A stretch of 64,000 bases of DNA, from positions 3,052,501-3,116,500 of the forward strand of contig NZ_PNCO02000001.1 in assembly GCF_005886105.2 (NCBI RefSeq), given 5' to 3'. Source of the DNA: Pseudoalteromonas galatheae. GTDB taxonomy: Bacteria; Pseudomonadota; Gammaproteobacteria; Enterobacterales; Alteromonadaceae. This document shows, piece by piece, positions 17,657-27,664 of this stretch. A program made the position numbers and the translations under genes. Position 1 is the stretch's first letter. The number at the start of each line of letters is the position of its first letter. The notes beneath the pieces are model-generated. The model was not told the DNA's origin and searched no databases. It was given only the letters and a program-made list of their open reading frames with translations.

Positions 17657-18538
17657 TTATCTTCCCTGACGTGCTTCATAAATCTTTCTCGCGACAATGT
17701 CTAGTTCGCTCTTATAAGTTATACCGTACCAATGTGATTTAGCTTGGTAGACCGACACGGTTTGTAGGCCCTTATTGATACTGTGTTGGATACAATCCGG
17801 CAGATAATACTCTTTTTTGACACCGTTGTCATAATTCCTTAAAAACGCGTTAAACCCGGCTTCTAATGAATCAAAAAGTGACGGCATCACCCCCCAGCAG
17901 GTCATCGAAGCCAGCGCAGACTTCGCGATTTCACACCGCTTACCTGCAATATCGCCTGACAACTCGCCGTTTTCAAAGCGAATATCTAATGCCTCTTCAA
18001 CCGAGTGTAGTTGTTGCGCCTGTACCTGACAAACACCACGGTTTACGCCACCTTGATCTGATAAGGTATTTATAATTGGATATGCGACCATCGCCATATT
18101 TCTATGATGTTGAAAATGTTCAACAAGCTGCTCAAATGCATCAGGCCCGTAATAATCATCCGCCGTAATAACTATCGCTGGCTTATCAACGTATGGTTTT
18201 GCACACAACAACGCATGCCCTGTGCCCCATGGTTTTTCTCGCCCTGCCAAACAGTCGATAAATTCATTCGGAATATCGCTAAGCCTCTGCTGCACTAAAG
18301 TGATGTTCAGCGCCTCCGGCAATCGTGGCAATATCACATTTTCGATTAGGCTTCGCACTTTGTCATTAATGATCAAAATAACATCGCGCACACCAGCATG
18401 ATGCGCGTCAATTATGCTCAATTCCATAATGCTTTTATCGATATTTGGTAGCGCTGCAACCTGCTTATTACCACCAAAGCGGCTTCCTAATCCACCTGCC
18501 AAAATGATCAGCTTAGGGGGTTGTTCGATTCGTATCAT
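17657..18538 (-). CDS. Sugar-1-phosphate nucleotidyltransferase
   Basis: The protein of 293 residues begins MIRIEQPPKLIILAGGLGSR, carrying the LAGGxGSRFGGxK nucleotide-binding signature of NTP transferases. Further on are PWGTGHALLCAK and VITADDYYG, the sugar-phosphate and metal-binding blocks. ATG 18538 is preferred; the longer frame to 18619 adds a non-homologous N-terminal extension and the ribosome site is weak in either case. With the NahK-like kinase downstream it most likely makes UDP-GlcNAc or UDP-GalNAc from the 1-phosphate. Another sugar is possible. Confidence 0.78.
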   Translation of the reverse strand: MIRIEQPPKLIILAGGLGSRFGGNKQVAALPNIDKSIMELSIIDAHHAGVRDVILIINDKVRSLIENVILPRLPEALNITLVQQRLSDIPNEFIDCLAGREKPWGTGHALLCAKPYVDKPAIVITADDYYGPDAFEQLVEHFQHHRNMAMVAYPIINTLSDQGGVNRGVCQVQAQQLHSVEEALDIRFENGELSGDIAGKRCEIAKSALASMTCWGVMPSLFDSLEAGFNAFLRNYDNGVKKEYYLPDCIQHSINKGLQTVSVYQAKSHWYGITYKSELDIVARKIYEARQGR

Positions 18539-18601
18539 TGAAAATATATCAAAACTCAAATAAGCGGATAAGTGTACTGAGCTTTTGCGCAGAATAAAAG
18601 C

Positions 18602-18629
18602 AATTGCGAGAAAAGGCACCCTCGCAATT
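18602..18629 (-). terminator. Probable terminator of the SSADH gene
   Basis: Nine-base inverted repeat AATTGCGAG/CTCGCAATT with a ten-base loop, followed on the minus strand by GCTTTTATTCT. It lies directly after the SSADH stop at 18638. Confidence 0.7.
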
Positions 18630-18637
18630 AGTGTGAA

Positions 18638-20071
18638 CTAGCTAAACTTTTGGCATAAGTACTTTATTTCTTGGTATTCAAGCAGTCCTTCCTGCGCCCC
18701 TTCTCGGCCAAGACCTGAAAACTTCACTCCGCCAAAAGGCGCTACAGGATTGGATATTGCCCCTTCATTAATCCCAATCATGCCATACTCAAGTGCTTGA
18801 CTTACTCGCCTTATTTGATTGCTATCATTTGAGTAAAAATAGGCAGCAAGCCCTTCTGGCACAGAGTTTGCCATTCTTACCACTTCATCTTCACTCTCAA
18901 AATCAATAATGCTGACAATCGGTGCAAAAATTTCTTCGTGGAAGATCCGCATGGTGCTATTTACACCCGTGATAACTACCGGTGCCATAAATTGGCCGTT
19001 TTGTTTGTCACCTTGATAAGCGATGCTCGCGCCTTTAGTTAACGCATCTTCCAACAGCTGCTGTGCTTTTTGTTTGGCTTCGAGTGAAATGAGTGGACCA
19101 ATATCAACACCTTGCTCTAAACCATTTCCCAAGGTGAGCGTGCTAACCTGCTGAGTAAGCGTAGTGAGTAGTTCTGCCGCGATATCTTTTGTGACAAACA
19201 CGCGATTTGCGGCCACACAAGTTTGCCCTGCATTTCTAAACTTCGCTGCCATCAAACCACTTACCGCTTGCTCAACATCAGCGCTGTCGAAAACAATAAA
19301 TGGTGCATTACCACCAAGCTCCATTGACGTTCTTTTCACTGTGTCGGCACATTGCTTCAACAACGCACTCCCCACTTGTGTTGACCCCGTAAACGTGAGT
19401 TTTCGAACTTGTGGTGACTCAGTAAGATATGCGACTAACCCTTTAGAATCGTTAGTCACTAACACCTGAAAAGCGCCAACTTCCATCCCTGCCTGAATAG
19501 CCAGCTTTGCAAGGGCAATGGCCGCAAGAGGAGTTTTCTCAGAGGGCTTTAAAATAAAACTACAGCCTGCTGCATAGGCTGGTGCTACTTTTCTGGTGAT
19601 CATCGCCAGTGGAAAATTCCATGGTGTGATCCCAAGTACAACACCAACCCCTTGTCTGATTGTAGTTAGCTCATGTGATTGAGAATGGCTGGGAATAACC
19701 TGACCATAGGCGCGCTTGGCTTCTTCGCTATACCATTCAATAAATCCTGCAGCATAATCCGCCTCGGCAAGTGCCTCCTTGAGCGGTTTGCCTTGTTCCT
19801 TAGTGACGATTTCAGCCAAGGCCTGACGATGCTCTATTACTAGCTCGTGCCATTTTCTAAGCACTTGGCTACGGGCGTGTGCTGTCGTGCAGGCAAGTTT
19901 TTCAAAGGTTTCAACCGCTGCTTGCAGCGCTTTATCAGCTGCCTGATTATCCGCCTCAGAAACCTGCGCAAGCTGCTCTCCAGTTGCAGGATTAACCACA
20001 TCGACTTGCGTTTTACTATGGTGTGCTTGGCCATTGATAAGTGAAAATTCGGGATTACTGATAAGTGACAT
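18638..20071 (-). CDS. gabD: NAD(P)-dependent succinate-semialdehyde dehydrogenase
   Basis: The 477-residue aldehyde dehydrogenase has the class signatures ITPWNFPLAMITRKVAPA, FTGSTQVG, the catalytic Glu in MELGGNAPFIV and catalytic Cys in NAGQTCVAANRV. KFSGLGREG near the C-terminus is typical of the GabD subgroup, which oxidises succinate semialdehyde to succinate in GABA breakdown. The start follows AGGAGGAACGCT, a strong ribosome site. A gabT aminotransferase is not adjacent, so it may serve another semialdehyde source. It is flanked by the isc operon terminator upstream and its own terminator. Confidence 0.88.
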   Translation of the reverse strand: MSLISNPEFSLINGQAHHSKTQVDVVNPATGEQLAQVSEADNQAADKALQAAVETFEKLACTTAHARSQVLRKWHELVIEHRQALAEIVTKEQGKPLKEALAEADYAAGFIEWYSEEAKRAYGQVIPSHSQSHELTTIRQGVGVVLGITPWNFPLAMITRKVAPAYAAGCSFILKPSEKTPLAAIALAKLAIQAGMEVGAFQVLVTNDSKGLVAYLTESPQVRKLTFTGSTQVGSALLKQCADTVKRTSMELGGNAPFIVFDSADVEQAVSGLMAAKFRNAGQTCVAANRVFVTKDIAAELLTTLTQQVSTLTLGNGLEQGVDIGPLISLEAKQKAQQLLEDALTKGASIAYQGDKQNGQFMAPVVITGVNSTMRIFHEEIFAPIVSIIDFESEDEVVRMANSVPEGLAAYFYSNDSNQIRRVSQALEYGMIGINEGAISNPVAPFGGVKFSGLGREGAQEGLLEYQEIKYLCQKFS

Positions 20072-20092
20072 AGCGTTCCTCCTAGAAAAGCA

Positions 20093-20121
20093 AAAAGCCG
20101 TAGTATAAGACTACGGCTTTT
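20093..20121 (-). terminator. isc operon terminator
   Basis: Perfect 12-base inverted repeat AAAAGCCGTAGT/ACTACGGCTTTT with a five-base loop and a following T run on the minus strand. It is placed 40 bases beyond the fdx stop. Confidence 0.9.
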
Positions 20122-20160
20122 ATTAAATTTGTCAGTAACAACCTAGGTTGTTAGCAGCAT

Positions 20161-20499
20161 TTAATGGTCTTCATTAACGATATTGAGATTGTACTTCGGA
20201 ATTTCAACTACTAAGTCTTCATCACTAATTATCGCTTGGCAACCTAAACGAGACTCAGCTTCAAGACCCCATGCTTTATCTAGCATGTCATCTTCTAACT
20301 CATCACTTTCTTCAAGTGAGTCAAACCCTTCACGAACAACGATATGGCACGTGGTACATGCGCATGATTTTTCACAGGCATGTGGAATACTAATACCGTT
20401 TTTCAACGCCACATCGAGTACAGTTTCACCCGTTTTCGCTTCGATTGCAGCACCTTCCGGACATAACTCTTCATGGGGTAAAAAGATAATTTGTGGCAT
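20161..20499 (-). CDS. fdx: [2Fe-2S] ferredoxin Fdx (isc system)
   Basis: The 112-residue ferredoxin is adrenodoxin-type. The cluster ligands are in HACEKSCACTTCHI and, near the C-terminus, SRLGCQAI. In the isc system it supplies electrons for cluster assembly on IscU. It is the last gene of the operon, one base after hscA. The length equals the E. coli protein. The ATG follows GAGGTGTAAT. Confidence 0.97.
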   Translation of the reverse strand: MPQIIFLPHEELCPEGAAIEAKTGETVLDVALKNGISIPHACEKSCACTTCHIVVREGFDSLEESDELEDDMLDKAWGLEAESRLGCQAIISDEDLVVEIPKYNLNIVNEDH

Positions 20500-20500
20500 A

Positions 20501-22363
20501 TTACACCTCGTCTACCGACTGCCCTTGCAGTGCCTTTTTAATTGATTCATCCATACGGCGTGAAGCAAAATCGCTACTCGCCTGATCGACTTCTTCGATC
20601 GCCTTTTTAATCTGCTCTGGATTGTCTGCACTTTCGCGAATTTGTGCAAGTTCAGTCATTGCACCGCGCAGTGTATTGAGCTCATCTTCTGCCAACAGCT
20701 GACCATCCGTTGCAAGCGATGCCTCTAACGCTTCTAATACACGCAGCGCTTCAACCTGCTGTTCTTTAAGCATACGAGCGCTCATGTCTTCTTTGGCATT
20801 GCTCATCGAATCTTTTAGCATTTGTGCTACTTGGTCATCGTTCAAACCAAACGACGGTTTGACTTGGATCTCAGCCTGCACGCCTGTCGACTTTTCTTCA
20901 GCGGAAACACTCAATAGACCATCAGCGTCAACTCTAAAAGTGACTCGAATGTGCGCTGCGCCTGCCGCCATTGGTGGGATGCCTTTTAGACTAAATTTAG
21001 CTAAGCTACGACAATCATCAACGAGCTCACGCTCACCTTGCAACACATGTAATGACATAGCGGTTTGGCCATCTTTAAAGGTGGTAAACTCTTGTGCGCG
21101 TGCAACAGGAATAGTGGTATTACGCGGAATGATTTTTTCAACCAACCCACCCATAGTTTCTAGCCCTAAAGACAATGGCAATACATCAAGCAGTAACATA
21201 TCAGAGTCAGGTTTGTTACCCACTAGAATATCAGCTTGGATAGCAGCACCTAATGCCACCACACGGTCTGGATCGATTGATGTTAGCGGCTCTTTGGCAA
21301 AGAAACTCCCAACTTCTTCACGCACCACTGGCATACGAGTCGAACCACCCACCATCACAACCTGCAAGACTTCTTCTGATGTGACATCGGCGTCTTTTAA
21401 CGCGCGGCGACAAGAGCGCAAAGTCTTTTTAACCAGTGGCATTGCCATTTCAGCAAATGCTTGACGCGTGATCGTAACAACCAACTTTTGCTCGCGAACT
21501 GGTAGCTCTACGTTTACCGTTTCATAACTTGAAAGCGCTTCTTTACAAGCTCTTGCCTTATTGATAAACAAGCGTAGCTCTTTTGGGTTTAAATCAAATA
21601 GCTGCGTTTGCTGTTTGAAGAAATCAACCAACAATGAATCAAAGTCATCACCACCAAGGCTAGAGTCACCACCTGTTGATAATACCTCAAACACTCCTTG
21701 GTTTAAGCGCAAGATTGAAATATCAAACGTACCACCACCAAGATCATATACCGCTATCACACCTTCTTGACCAGAGTCTAGGCCGTAAGCTACCGCAGCC
21801 GCAGTCGGCTCGTTGAGGAGCCTTAATACTTTTAGACCAGCAAGCTCGGCTGCGTCTTTTGTACTTTGCCTTTGTGCATCATCAAAATATGCAGGTACAG
21901 TGATCACTGCGCCCATCACATCTTCACCAGCAAAACTATCAATAGCACGTTGGTGTAATGTTTTTAAAATTTCAGCGGAGGCTTGCACTGGGCTTACAGC
22001 GCCTGCTACGGTTTCAATAGCTAGCGAACCGTTATTATCGACAAAGTTATAAGGCAACTGACCGTAGCTTTGTTCTATTTCAGATTGTGTTTTACCTAAA
22101 AAACGTTTTACAGAAATAAGCGTATTAGTGGGGTCTTCAGCAGAAGCAGCTTGGGCTTGTTCACCAACGATAACCTCTGAGTCGGTGTACCTCACTACCG
22201 ACGGCAGCATAGGTTTACCCATTAAATCGCTAAGGGTCTTCGTTTCGCCACTTTGTACTGTTGCCACAAGAGAGTTCGTGGTACCTAAGTCAATACCAAT
22301 CGCTAATTTATGCTCATGAGGTGCCGCGCTCTGCCCCGGCTCAGCAATTTGCAATAATGCCAT
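20501..22363 (-). CDS. hscA: Fe-S assembly Hsp70 chaperone HscA
   Basis: The 620-residue Hsp70 has the ATPase signatures [26 protein letters not shown] and [11 protein letters not shown]. The substrate-binding domain follows from about residue 390. With HscB it releases the assembled cluster from IscU to acceptor proteins. The length equals E. coli HscA (616). It sits between hscB and fdx in the standard order. Several long antisense frames within it are coding shadows. Confidence 0.98.
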   Translation of the reverse strand: MALLQIAEPGQSAAPHEHKLAIGIDLGTTNSLVATVQSGETKTLSDLMGKPMLPSVVRYTDSEVIVGEQAQAASAEDPTNTLISVKRFLGKTQSEIEQSYGQLPYNFVDNNGSLAIETVAGAVSPVQASAEILKTLHQRAIDSFAGEDVMGAVITVPAYFDDAQRQSTKDAAELAGLKVLRLLNEPTAAAVAYGLDSGQEGVIAVYDLGGGTFDISILRLNQGVFEVLSTGGDSSLGGDDFDSLLVDFFKQQTQLFDLNPKELRLFINKARACKEALSSYETVNVELPVREQKLVVTITRQAFAEMAMPLVKKTLRSCRRALKDADVTSEEVLQVVMVGGSTRMPVVREEVGSFFAKEPLTSIDPDRVVALGAAIQADILVGNKPDSDMLLLDVLPLSLGLETMGGLVEKIIPRNTTIPVARAQEFTTFKDGQTAMSLHVLQGERELVDDCRSLAKFSLKGIPPMAAGAAHIRVTFRVDADGLLSVSAEEKSTGVQAEIQVKPSFGLNDDQVAQMLKDSMSNAKEDMSARMLKEQQVEALRVLEALEASLATDGQLLAEDELNTLRGAMTELAQIRESADNPEQIKKAIEEVDQASSDFASRRMDESIKKALQGQSVDEV

Positions 22364-22404
22364 AATGCTCTTTTCACTTTAACGTTTGTTGATGCTATAC
22401 ATCA

Positions 22405-22929
22405 TCAATCGAATAATTCATCTTCGATACGTGCTAATTCGTCGCGTAACTTATAAACAAACTTTAGCTTACGAATATTGTCTGCTGCGGCTTCCAACTT
22501 GCTCATGTCATCGCTTTGAAGCTGCTCGGCAAGGGAGGCGCTAAACTCTGTATCTAACGCTTTAATCTGTGTTTCGAACTCTGCAATCGCGCCATCAGGA
22601 TCCGCCGCATCAGGTAATTCTTCTAATGCTTCACGCAGCTCCATCTGTTGCATTAAAAACATAGGATCTTGCAACGTTTGTTGCTCTGCACGTATGTCTA
22701 CACCCTTCTCGCTTAGCATATACTCGGCACGCTTAACTGGGTGTTTGAGCACCGCTAGCGCGTCATTGATCTCTGCGGTTTTCTGTACCGCGAGCAACTT
22801 CTCACGCTCACTTTTACCAGCAAATCTATCTGGATGAACTGCACGCTGTAGCTCTAAATAACCTTGATTTAGTTTGTTTAAATCAACGTGATAATCAACA
22901 GGTAAATCAAATAATTCAAAATAACGCAT
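22405..22929 (-). CDS. hscB: Fe-S assembly J-protein co-chaperone HscB
   Basis: The 174-residue co-chaperone has an N-terminal J domain (about residues 1-75) with the HPD motif in AVHPDRFAGK, and a C-terminal three-helix bundle that binds IscU. It stimulates HscA ATPase and hands IscU to it. ATG 22929 is chosen over GTG 22935; AGGTG lies just upstream of either. The gap to iscA is 60 bases, wider than elsewhere in the operon. Confidence 0.96.
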   Translation of the reverse strand: MRYFELFDLPVDYHVDLNKLNQGYLELQRAVHPDRFAGKSEREKLLAVQKTAEINDALAVLKHPVKRAEYMLSEKGVDIRAEQQTLQDPMFLMQQMELREALEELPDAADPDGAIAEFETQIKALDTEFSASLAEQLQSDDMSKLEAAADNIRKLKFVYKLRDELARIEDELFD

Positions 22930-22989
22930 ACGCACCTAATACAGCAAAGCCCCACCAAGGCAGGGCTTTAAGCTATTCACTATTGCAAA

Positions 22990-23313
22990 CTATACGGTGA
23001 AGCTTTCGCCACAGCCACATTCGTCTTTCTGATTTGGGTTATTGAACTTAAACCCTTCATTCAGACCTTCTTTTGTGTAATCAAGCTCTGTGCCGTCGAT
23101 ATAAACTAAACTTTTTGCATCAACGATGATTTTGACATCTTTGTCTTCAAATACTTCATCGCCTTCATCTAAATCGTCGACAAATTCGAGAACATAAGCA
23201 AGACCTGAACAGCCCGTGGTTTTAATACCAACGCGCAGCCCTATGCCTTTTCCACGGTTACTCAAAAAGGCTAATACGCGATTAGCGGCTGCATCTGTTA
23301 ACGTCACTGCCAT
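22990..23313 (-). CDS. iscA: A-type Fe-S carrier IscA
   Basis: The 107-residue protein has the three conserved cysteines of A-type carriers: TTGCSGLAY and the C-terminal ECGCGESF. It receives clusters or iron from IscU and delivers them to apo-proteins. It follows iscU by nine bases and matches E. coli IscA in length. Confidence 0.97.
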   Translation of the reverse strand: MAVTLTDAAANRVLAFLSNRGKGIGLRVGIKTTGCSGLAYVLEFVDDLDEGDEVFEDKDVKIIVDAKSLVYIDGTELDYTKEGLNEGFKFNNPNQKDECGCGESFTV

Positions 23314-23322
23314 AATAGTCTC

Positions 23323-23706
23323 TTACTTCGCTTGTTTACTCTTATAATCTGCAATCGCAGCTTGAATCGCATCTTCGGCCAAAATTGAACAGTGGATTTT
23401 CACTGGTGGCAACTCAAGCTCAGCACTGATATCAGTGTTTTTGATAGTCGCGGCTTCTTCTAACGATTTACCTTTCACCCACTCAGTTACAAGGGATGAT
23501 GATGCAATCGCGCTACCACAACCATATGTCTTGAATTTCGCATCTTCGATGATGCCTGTTTCAGAAACTTTAATTTGTAGTTTCATTACGTCGCCACATG
23601 CAGGTGCCCCCACCATGCCCGTTGCTACGCTTGGATCGTTCTTGTCTAAAGAACCTACGTTACGTGGGTTCTCAACGTGGTCGATAACTTTATCACTGTA
23701 AGCCAT
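23323..23706 (-). CDS. iscU: Fe-S scaffold protein IscU
   Basis: The 127-residue scaffold has the three cluster cysteines in GAPACGDVMK, TYGCGSAIASSS and IHCSILAEDAI. The HscA recognition motif LPPVK is just before the last cysteine. It builds [2Fe-2S] clusters from IscS-derived sulfur. It lies 60 bases after iscS, and the start follows GAGGAAATAG. Confidence 0.98.
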   Translation of the reverse strand: MAYSDKVIDHVENPRNVGSLDKNDPSVATGMVGAPACGDVMKLQIKVSETGIIEDAKFKTYGCGSAIASSSLVTEWVKGKSLEEAATIKNTDISAELELPPVKIHCSILAEDAIQAAIADYKSKQAK

Positions 23707-23766
23707 AACTATTTCCTCACTACCTGCTTGCGGCTGGATGGTATCCAGCCAGCGGCTAAAACTTGC

Positions 23767-24981
23767 TTAATGGTGTGCCCATTCAACGCTATCTAAGTCG
23801 ATGCCATCTTGGTGCATTTCCCAAAGCGGTGACATCTCACGTAAGCGACCAATAGAATTCTTAAGAAGGTTGACGGTGTAATCGATCTCTTCTTCTGTCG
23901 TAAAACGACCAATACTGAAACGGATTGAGCTGTGTGCTAATTCGTCATTACGACCTAGAGCACGCAGTACATAAGATGGCTCTAAGCTTGCCGATGTACA
24001 TGCAGAACCTGAAGAAACCGCAATGTCTTTAACCGCCATTAGTAGACTTTCACCTTCAACAAAGTTGAAGCTGATGTTTACAATGCCAGGTACTGATTGG
24101 TCGATAGCACCATTAAAATAGACTTCGTCCATATCCATTAGGCCGTCCAATAGACGCTGACGAAGCGCACTGATGTGTGCATGGTCTTTTTCAAAGTCTT
24201 GCTTAGCAATTCTAAATGCTGTGCCCATACCCACGATTTGGTGAGTAGCAAGAGTACCTGAACGCATACCGCGCTCATGACCACCACCGTGCATTTGTGC
24301 TTCTAAACGCGCACGTGGCTTACGGCGTACGTACAATGCACCGATACCTTTAGGGCCATAAACTTTGTGGCCAGAAAATGACATAAAGTCTACTTTTAAT
24401 GTTTGTAGGTCGATTAGTACCTTGCCAGCACTTTGCGCTGCATCAACATGGAACATGATCTTACGCTCACGACACATCTCACCGATAGTCGCGATATCTT
24501 GAATAACACCTAGCTCGTTATTAACGTGCATTACGCTCACTAAAACAGTGTCTTCACGCATGGTTGCTTCAAGCTTTTTCAAGTCAAGTAAGCCGTTATC
24601 TTCAACATCCATATAAGTCACTTCAAAACCCTGACGCTCAAGCTCACGGCAGGTGTCTAGTACCGCTTTGTGCTCCGTACGAACGGTGATGATGTGCTTG
24701 CCTTTCTTTTTATAGAACTGCGCAGCACCTTTGATTGCAAGGTTGTTTGACTCAGTTGCACCAGATGTGAAAACGATTTCACGCGGATCAGCGTTGATTA
24801 AATCAGCGATATCATTACGCGCCTGATCAACCAGTTCTTCTGCTTGCCAACCGAAACGGTGTGAACGAGAAGCTGGATTACCAAAGTTACCATCCATTGT
24901 CAGGCACTGCATCATCTCGTCTGCAACACGCTGATCAACCGGAGCGGTTGCTGCATAATCTAGATATATCGGTAATTTCAT
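23767..24981 (-). CDS. iscS: Cysteine desulfurase IscS
   Basis: The 404-residue PLP enzyme matches E. coli IscS. The PLP lysine is in [17 protein letters not shown]. The persulfide cysteine is in [17 protein letters not shown]. The pyridoxal-binding [13 protein letters not shown] is near residue 75. It takes sulfur from cysteine for IscU, and for tRNA thiolation and other users. It follows iscR by 23 bases. Confidence 0.98.
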   Translation of the reverse strand: MKLPIYLDYAATAPVDQRVADEMMQCLTMDGNFGNPASRSHRFGWQAEELVDQARNDIADLINADPREIVFTSGATESNNLAIKGAAQFYKKKGKHIITVRTEHKAVLDTCRELERQGFEVTYMDVEDNGLLDLKKLEATMREDTVLVSVMHVNNELGVIQDIATIGEMCRERKIMFHVDAAQSAGKVLIDLQTLKVDFMSFSGHKVYGPKGIGALYVRRKPRARLEAQMHGGGHERGMRSGTLATHQIVGMGTAFRIAKQDFEKDHAHISALRQRLLDGLMDMDEVYFNGAIDQSVPGIVNISFNFVEGESLLMAVKDIAVSSGSACTSASLEPSYVLRALGRNDELAHSSIRFSIGRFTTEEEIDYTVNLLKNSIGRLREMSPLWEMHQDGIDLDSVEWAHH

Positions 24982-25004
24982 TTATCTCTCCGCTTGACGT
25001 CAAC

Positions 25005-25496
25005 CTAGAGTTGACAGCTCACTTGAATATTGTCTAATTGCTCGATAACACGTTTAACGTGCTTATCTTGCCGCGTTGCTACGGATTGAACATCCGCGTC
25101 GGCGACTAACTCGGCTAGGGAAATATTATTTAAAAACTCTTCAATTCGCACACTTAAGTCAGACCACAATGAATGAGTCAGACAGCGCATACCGCTTTGG
25201 CAACCGCCGCCTTCGCCGTGACAACGTGTTGCGTCAACGGACTCGTCAACAGCACTAATCACATCACCAACGGAAATTGTGTGTGCATCACGGCCCAATA
25301 AATAGCCGCCACCCGGACCACGTACAGAGCTTACTAAGCCATGTTTACGTAGACGGGCAAATAATTGTTCAAGGTAAGATAGCGAAATCTCTTGTCGTTC
25401 AGAGATATCTGCCAGTGGAACAGGGCCAATACTTGCGTGTAACGCAACATCTAACATTGCTGTCACGGCGTATCTGCCTTTTGATGTCAGTTTCAT
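25005..25496 (-). CDS. iscR: Fe-S cluster-sensing regulator IscR
   Basis: The 163-residue Rrf2-family repressor has an N-terminal winged HTH ([20 protein letters not shown]) and cluster cysteines Cys92, Cys99 and Cys105 in [20 protein letters not shown]. His108 is in the position of the fourth ligand. The [2Fe-2S] form represses the isc operon; when clusters are short, repression is lifted. It is the first gene of the operon, and its leader holds three matching type 1 boxes. The ATG follows GCGGGGGTT. Confidence 0.97.
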   Translation of the reverse strand: MKLTSKGRYAVTAMLDVALHASIGPVPLADISERQEISLSYLEQLFARLRKHGLVSSVRGPGGGYLLGRDAHTISVGDVISAVDESVDATRCHGEGGGCQSGMRCLTHSLWSDLSVRIEEFLNNISLAELVADADVQSVATRQDKHVKRVIEQLDNIQVSCQL

Positions 25497-25527
25497 GCAT
25501 AACCCCCGCTAATTTACCAAGCCGCAA

Positions 25528-25559
25528 ATTTTAATTACTTGACTAAGATAGTCAAGTAT
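25528..25559 (-). promoter_or_regulatory. Proximal iscR promoter with IscR type 1 box 1
   Basis: On the minus strand TTGACT (25550-25555) and TAAAAT (25528-25533) are spaced by 16 bases. The 25-base IscR-like box at 25535-25559 (core TTGACTAnnnTAGTCAAG) overlaps the -35 and spacer. It matches the type 1 IscR consensus known from E. coli. Transcription would begin about 25 bases before the iscR start codon. Confidence 0.75.
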
Positions 25560-25612
25560 TAACCAAGCATAATAACGGCTTTAAATCTGCAACCCTCGTA
25601 TGCCTACCCAAA

Positions 25613-25637
25613 ATACCCGAGTAATTTAATCAGGTAT
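25613..25637 (-). promoter_or_regulatory. IscR type 1 box 2
   Basis: A 25-base dyad, ATACCTGATT...ACTCGGGTAT on the minus strand, fits the IscR type 1 consensus. It covers the expected start point of the distal promoter. Confidence 0.75.
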
Positions 25638-25644
25638 TATGGAC

Positions 25645-25676
25645 ATTGTAATTACCTGAGTATTTTAGTCAAGTAT
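25645..25676 (-). promoter_or_regulatory. Distal iscR promoter with IscR type 1 box 3
   Basis: Minus-strand TTGACT (25667-25672) and TACAAT (25645-25650) are 16 bases apart. The box at 25652-25676 (ATACTTGACT...ACTCAGGTAA) covers the -35 and spacer, so cluster-loaded IscR would block polymerase. Box centres lie 39 and 78 bases apart. Confidence 0.8.
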
Positions 25677-25787
25677 TAGTGATGAAGATTTATGCAAGAT
25701 TTCACAAAAGGAATGTTTAATATTTAGACAATAGAAATACAACAGTATTGGCGCACTGAGTTGGCCAATACTGTCATCGTGTTTGGT

Positions 25788-26516
25788 TTACTTGTTAGTA
25801 GATTTATCTATTGAACTTAGGATCCCACGTAGAATATTAAGTTCTTGATCTTCCGGTCTAGCACGGTTGAACAAACGCTTTAGCTTAGTCATTACCATGC
25901 CCGGATGCTGCTTAATGATAAAGCCGGTGTCATTCAAGGTATTTTCAAGATGCTCGTAAAATAACTCCATCTGCTTTGATGAAGGGTAAACGGCTTCATC
26001 CACTTCTTCTGGCTGCTTTTGTTGCGTGTCTAAGTAAGTCATACGCGTTTCGTAAGCCAATGTTTGCACTGCCATTGCAAGATTAAGCGAGCTATACTCA
26101 GGATTAGCCGGAATACATACGTGATAGTTGCACAACTGCAACTCTTCATTTGTTAGACCGCTATTCTCACGACCGAATACAAGAGCGACAGGACCATTCA
26201 CCGACTCAGCAACCAATTTTTGTGCACACTCACGCGGGTCTACCATTGGCCACGACAAAGTGCGTGAGCGCGCACTCGTGCCAATAGTTAAAGCGCAATC
26301 AGCAATCGCCTCTTGAAGCGTATCGACTTTAGTCGCCGCACCCAACACGTCGGTTGCGCCAGCCGCCAATGCACTTGCATGGCTGTCCACTTCACATGCA
26401 GGGTCAACTAAATAAAGCTTAGATAACCCCATCGTCTTCATCGCTCTCGCAACTGAGCCAATATTGCCAGAGTGTGAGGTGTTCACTAATACAATTCGAA
26501 TATCTTCTAAAGCCAT
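25788..26516 (-). CDS. trmJ: tRNA (Cm32/Um32) methyltransferase TrmJ
   Basis: The 242-residue SPOUT (TrmH-type) methyltransferase 2'-O-methylates position 32 of several tRNAs. Its motifs are [20 protein letters not shown] (motif 1), [15 protein letters not shown] (motif 2) and [14 protein letters not shown] (motif 3, trefoil knot). It lies upstream of iscR on the same strand, as in E. coli. Its ATG is divergent from suhB. Confidence 0.95.
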   Translation of the reverse strand: MALEDIRIVLVNTSHSGNIGSVARAMKTMGLSKLYLVDPACEVDSHASALAAGATDVLGAATKVDTLQEAIADCALTIGTSARSRTLSWPMVDPRECAQKLVAESVNGPVALVFGRENSGLTNEELQLCNYHVCIPANPEYSSLNLAMAVQTLAYETRMTYLDTQQKQPEEVDEAVYPSSKQMELFYEHLENTLNDTGFIIKQHPGMVMTKLKRLFNRARPEDQELNILRGILSSIDKSTNK

Positions 26517-26731
26517 TTACACGAGTCTCAAACAAAAATAATGGCGCAGTGTAGCATATCTAATTTGCGTTTTTCCAAGCTCCACAACCAGAAATTAAAA
26601 ATCTTTGCGCAGCAAGGGAGTACAAAAAACAACCAAACAAATTTACAATTGGTTATTTACTTTAGACAAAAAACCGCTAAAATACGCCGGCTCAAAATGA
26701 TCCTGTTCTTTTACAACCTAAAGGTAATGCT

Positions 26732-27535
26732 ATGCATCCAATGTTGAACATTGCGGTACGCGCTGCGCGTAACGCGGGTAAGGTTATCTTACGTGCAAGT
26801 GAAGATTTATCGCGCGTTGAAGCTGCTCAAAAAGGCACAAATGATTTAGTGACAAACATCGATAAAGATGCGGAATCAATCATTCGTGACACTATTTTAA
26901 AATCTTACCCTGATCACGCTATTGTTGGTGAAGAATTTGGTCACCACGAAGGCAAAGATGCAGACTACCTTTGGGTTATCGATCCTCTAGACGGTACCAC
27001 TAACTTCGTTAAAGGTATTCCTCACTATGCTGTTTCTATCGCGTTAAGAGTTAAAGGCCGCGTAGAGCAAGCAGTTGTATACGATCCAATCCGCGACGAA
27101 TTATTTACCGCTTCTCGTGGTCAAGGCGCACAGCTAAACAACAAACGTATTCGTGTGTCTAAGTCTATTGAATTACAAGGCACGGTGCTTGCCACGGGTT
27201 TCCCTTTCAAGCAAAAACACCACATGGATGCCTACCTAGAAGCATTCAAAGCATTATTCATTCATACAGCTGATATCCGCCGTGCGGGCTCTGCAGCTTT
27301 AGACATGGCATATGTTGCAGCAGGTCGTATGGATGGTTTCTTTGAAATTGGCCTTAAGCCTTGGGATACAGCAGCTGGTGAGCTGCTAGTAAAAGAAGCT
27401 GGTGGTATGGTTACAGACTTTGCAGGTGGTGCTAACTTTAACCGTAGCGGCAACATCATCTGTGGCGCACCTAAGCTTTGCCAAGCGATTGTAAAAGAAA
27501 TTCGCCCGGTATTAACTGAGTCATTGCTAAAATAA
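26732..27535 (+). CDS. suhB: Inositol-1-monophosphatase SuhB
   Basis: The 267-residue phosphatase has the lithium-sensitive metal sites EEFGHHEG, WVIDPLDGTTNFVKG and the C-terminal KPWDTAAGELLVKEAGG. E. coli SuhB also acts in rRNA antitermination. The length matches (267). It is divergent from trmJ, the E. coli arrangement. The ATG at 26732 follows AAAGGTAATGCT; a strong terminator follows. Confidence 0.96.
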   Translation: MHPMLNIAVRAARNAGKVILRASEDLSRVEAAQKGTNDLVTNIDKDAESIIRDTILKSYPDHAIVGEEFGHHEGKDADYLWVIDPLDGTTNFVKGIPHYAVSIALRVKGRVEQAVVYDPIRDELFTASRGQGAQLNNKRIRVSKSIELQGTVLATGFPFKQKHHMDAYLEAFKALFIHTADIRRAGSAALDMAYVAAGRMDGFFEIGLKPWDTAAGELLVKEAGGMVTDFAGGANFNRSGNIICGAPKLCQAIVKEIRPVLTESLLK

Positions 27536-27552
27536 TAGCGCTGGCTTAGATG

Positions 27553-27582
27553 AAAAAACCCAAGCACTGCTTGGGTTTTTTT
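27553..27582 (+). terminator. suhB terminator
   Basis: AAAAAACCCAAGCA-CTGCTTGGGTTTTTTT: 13-base perfect arms with a T run, 15 bases past the suhB stop. Confidence 0.92.
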
Positions 27583-27664
27583 GTGTCTGATTCAATCTAG
27601 GAATAACAATAGTAAGAGCTAGCTGTTACTCCAAACTCAGCTATTTAAGTTGAGCGACGGATAC

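Noticed and set aside
20784..21464. 226-codon frame antisense to hscA
   Set aside because: It is a codon-bias shadow of a highly conserved Hsp70 gene; serine/threonine-rich translation without family features.
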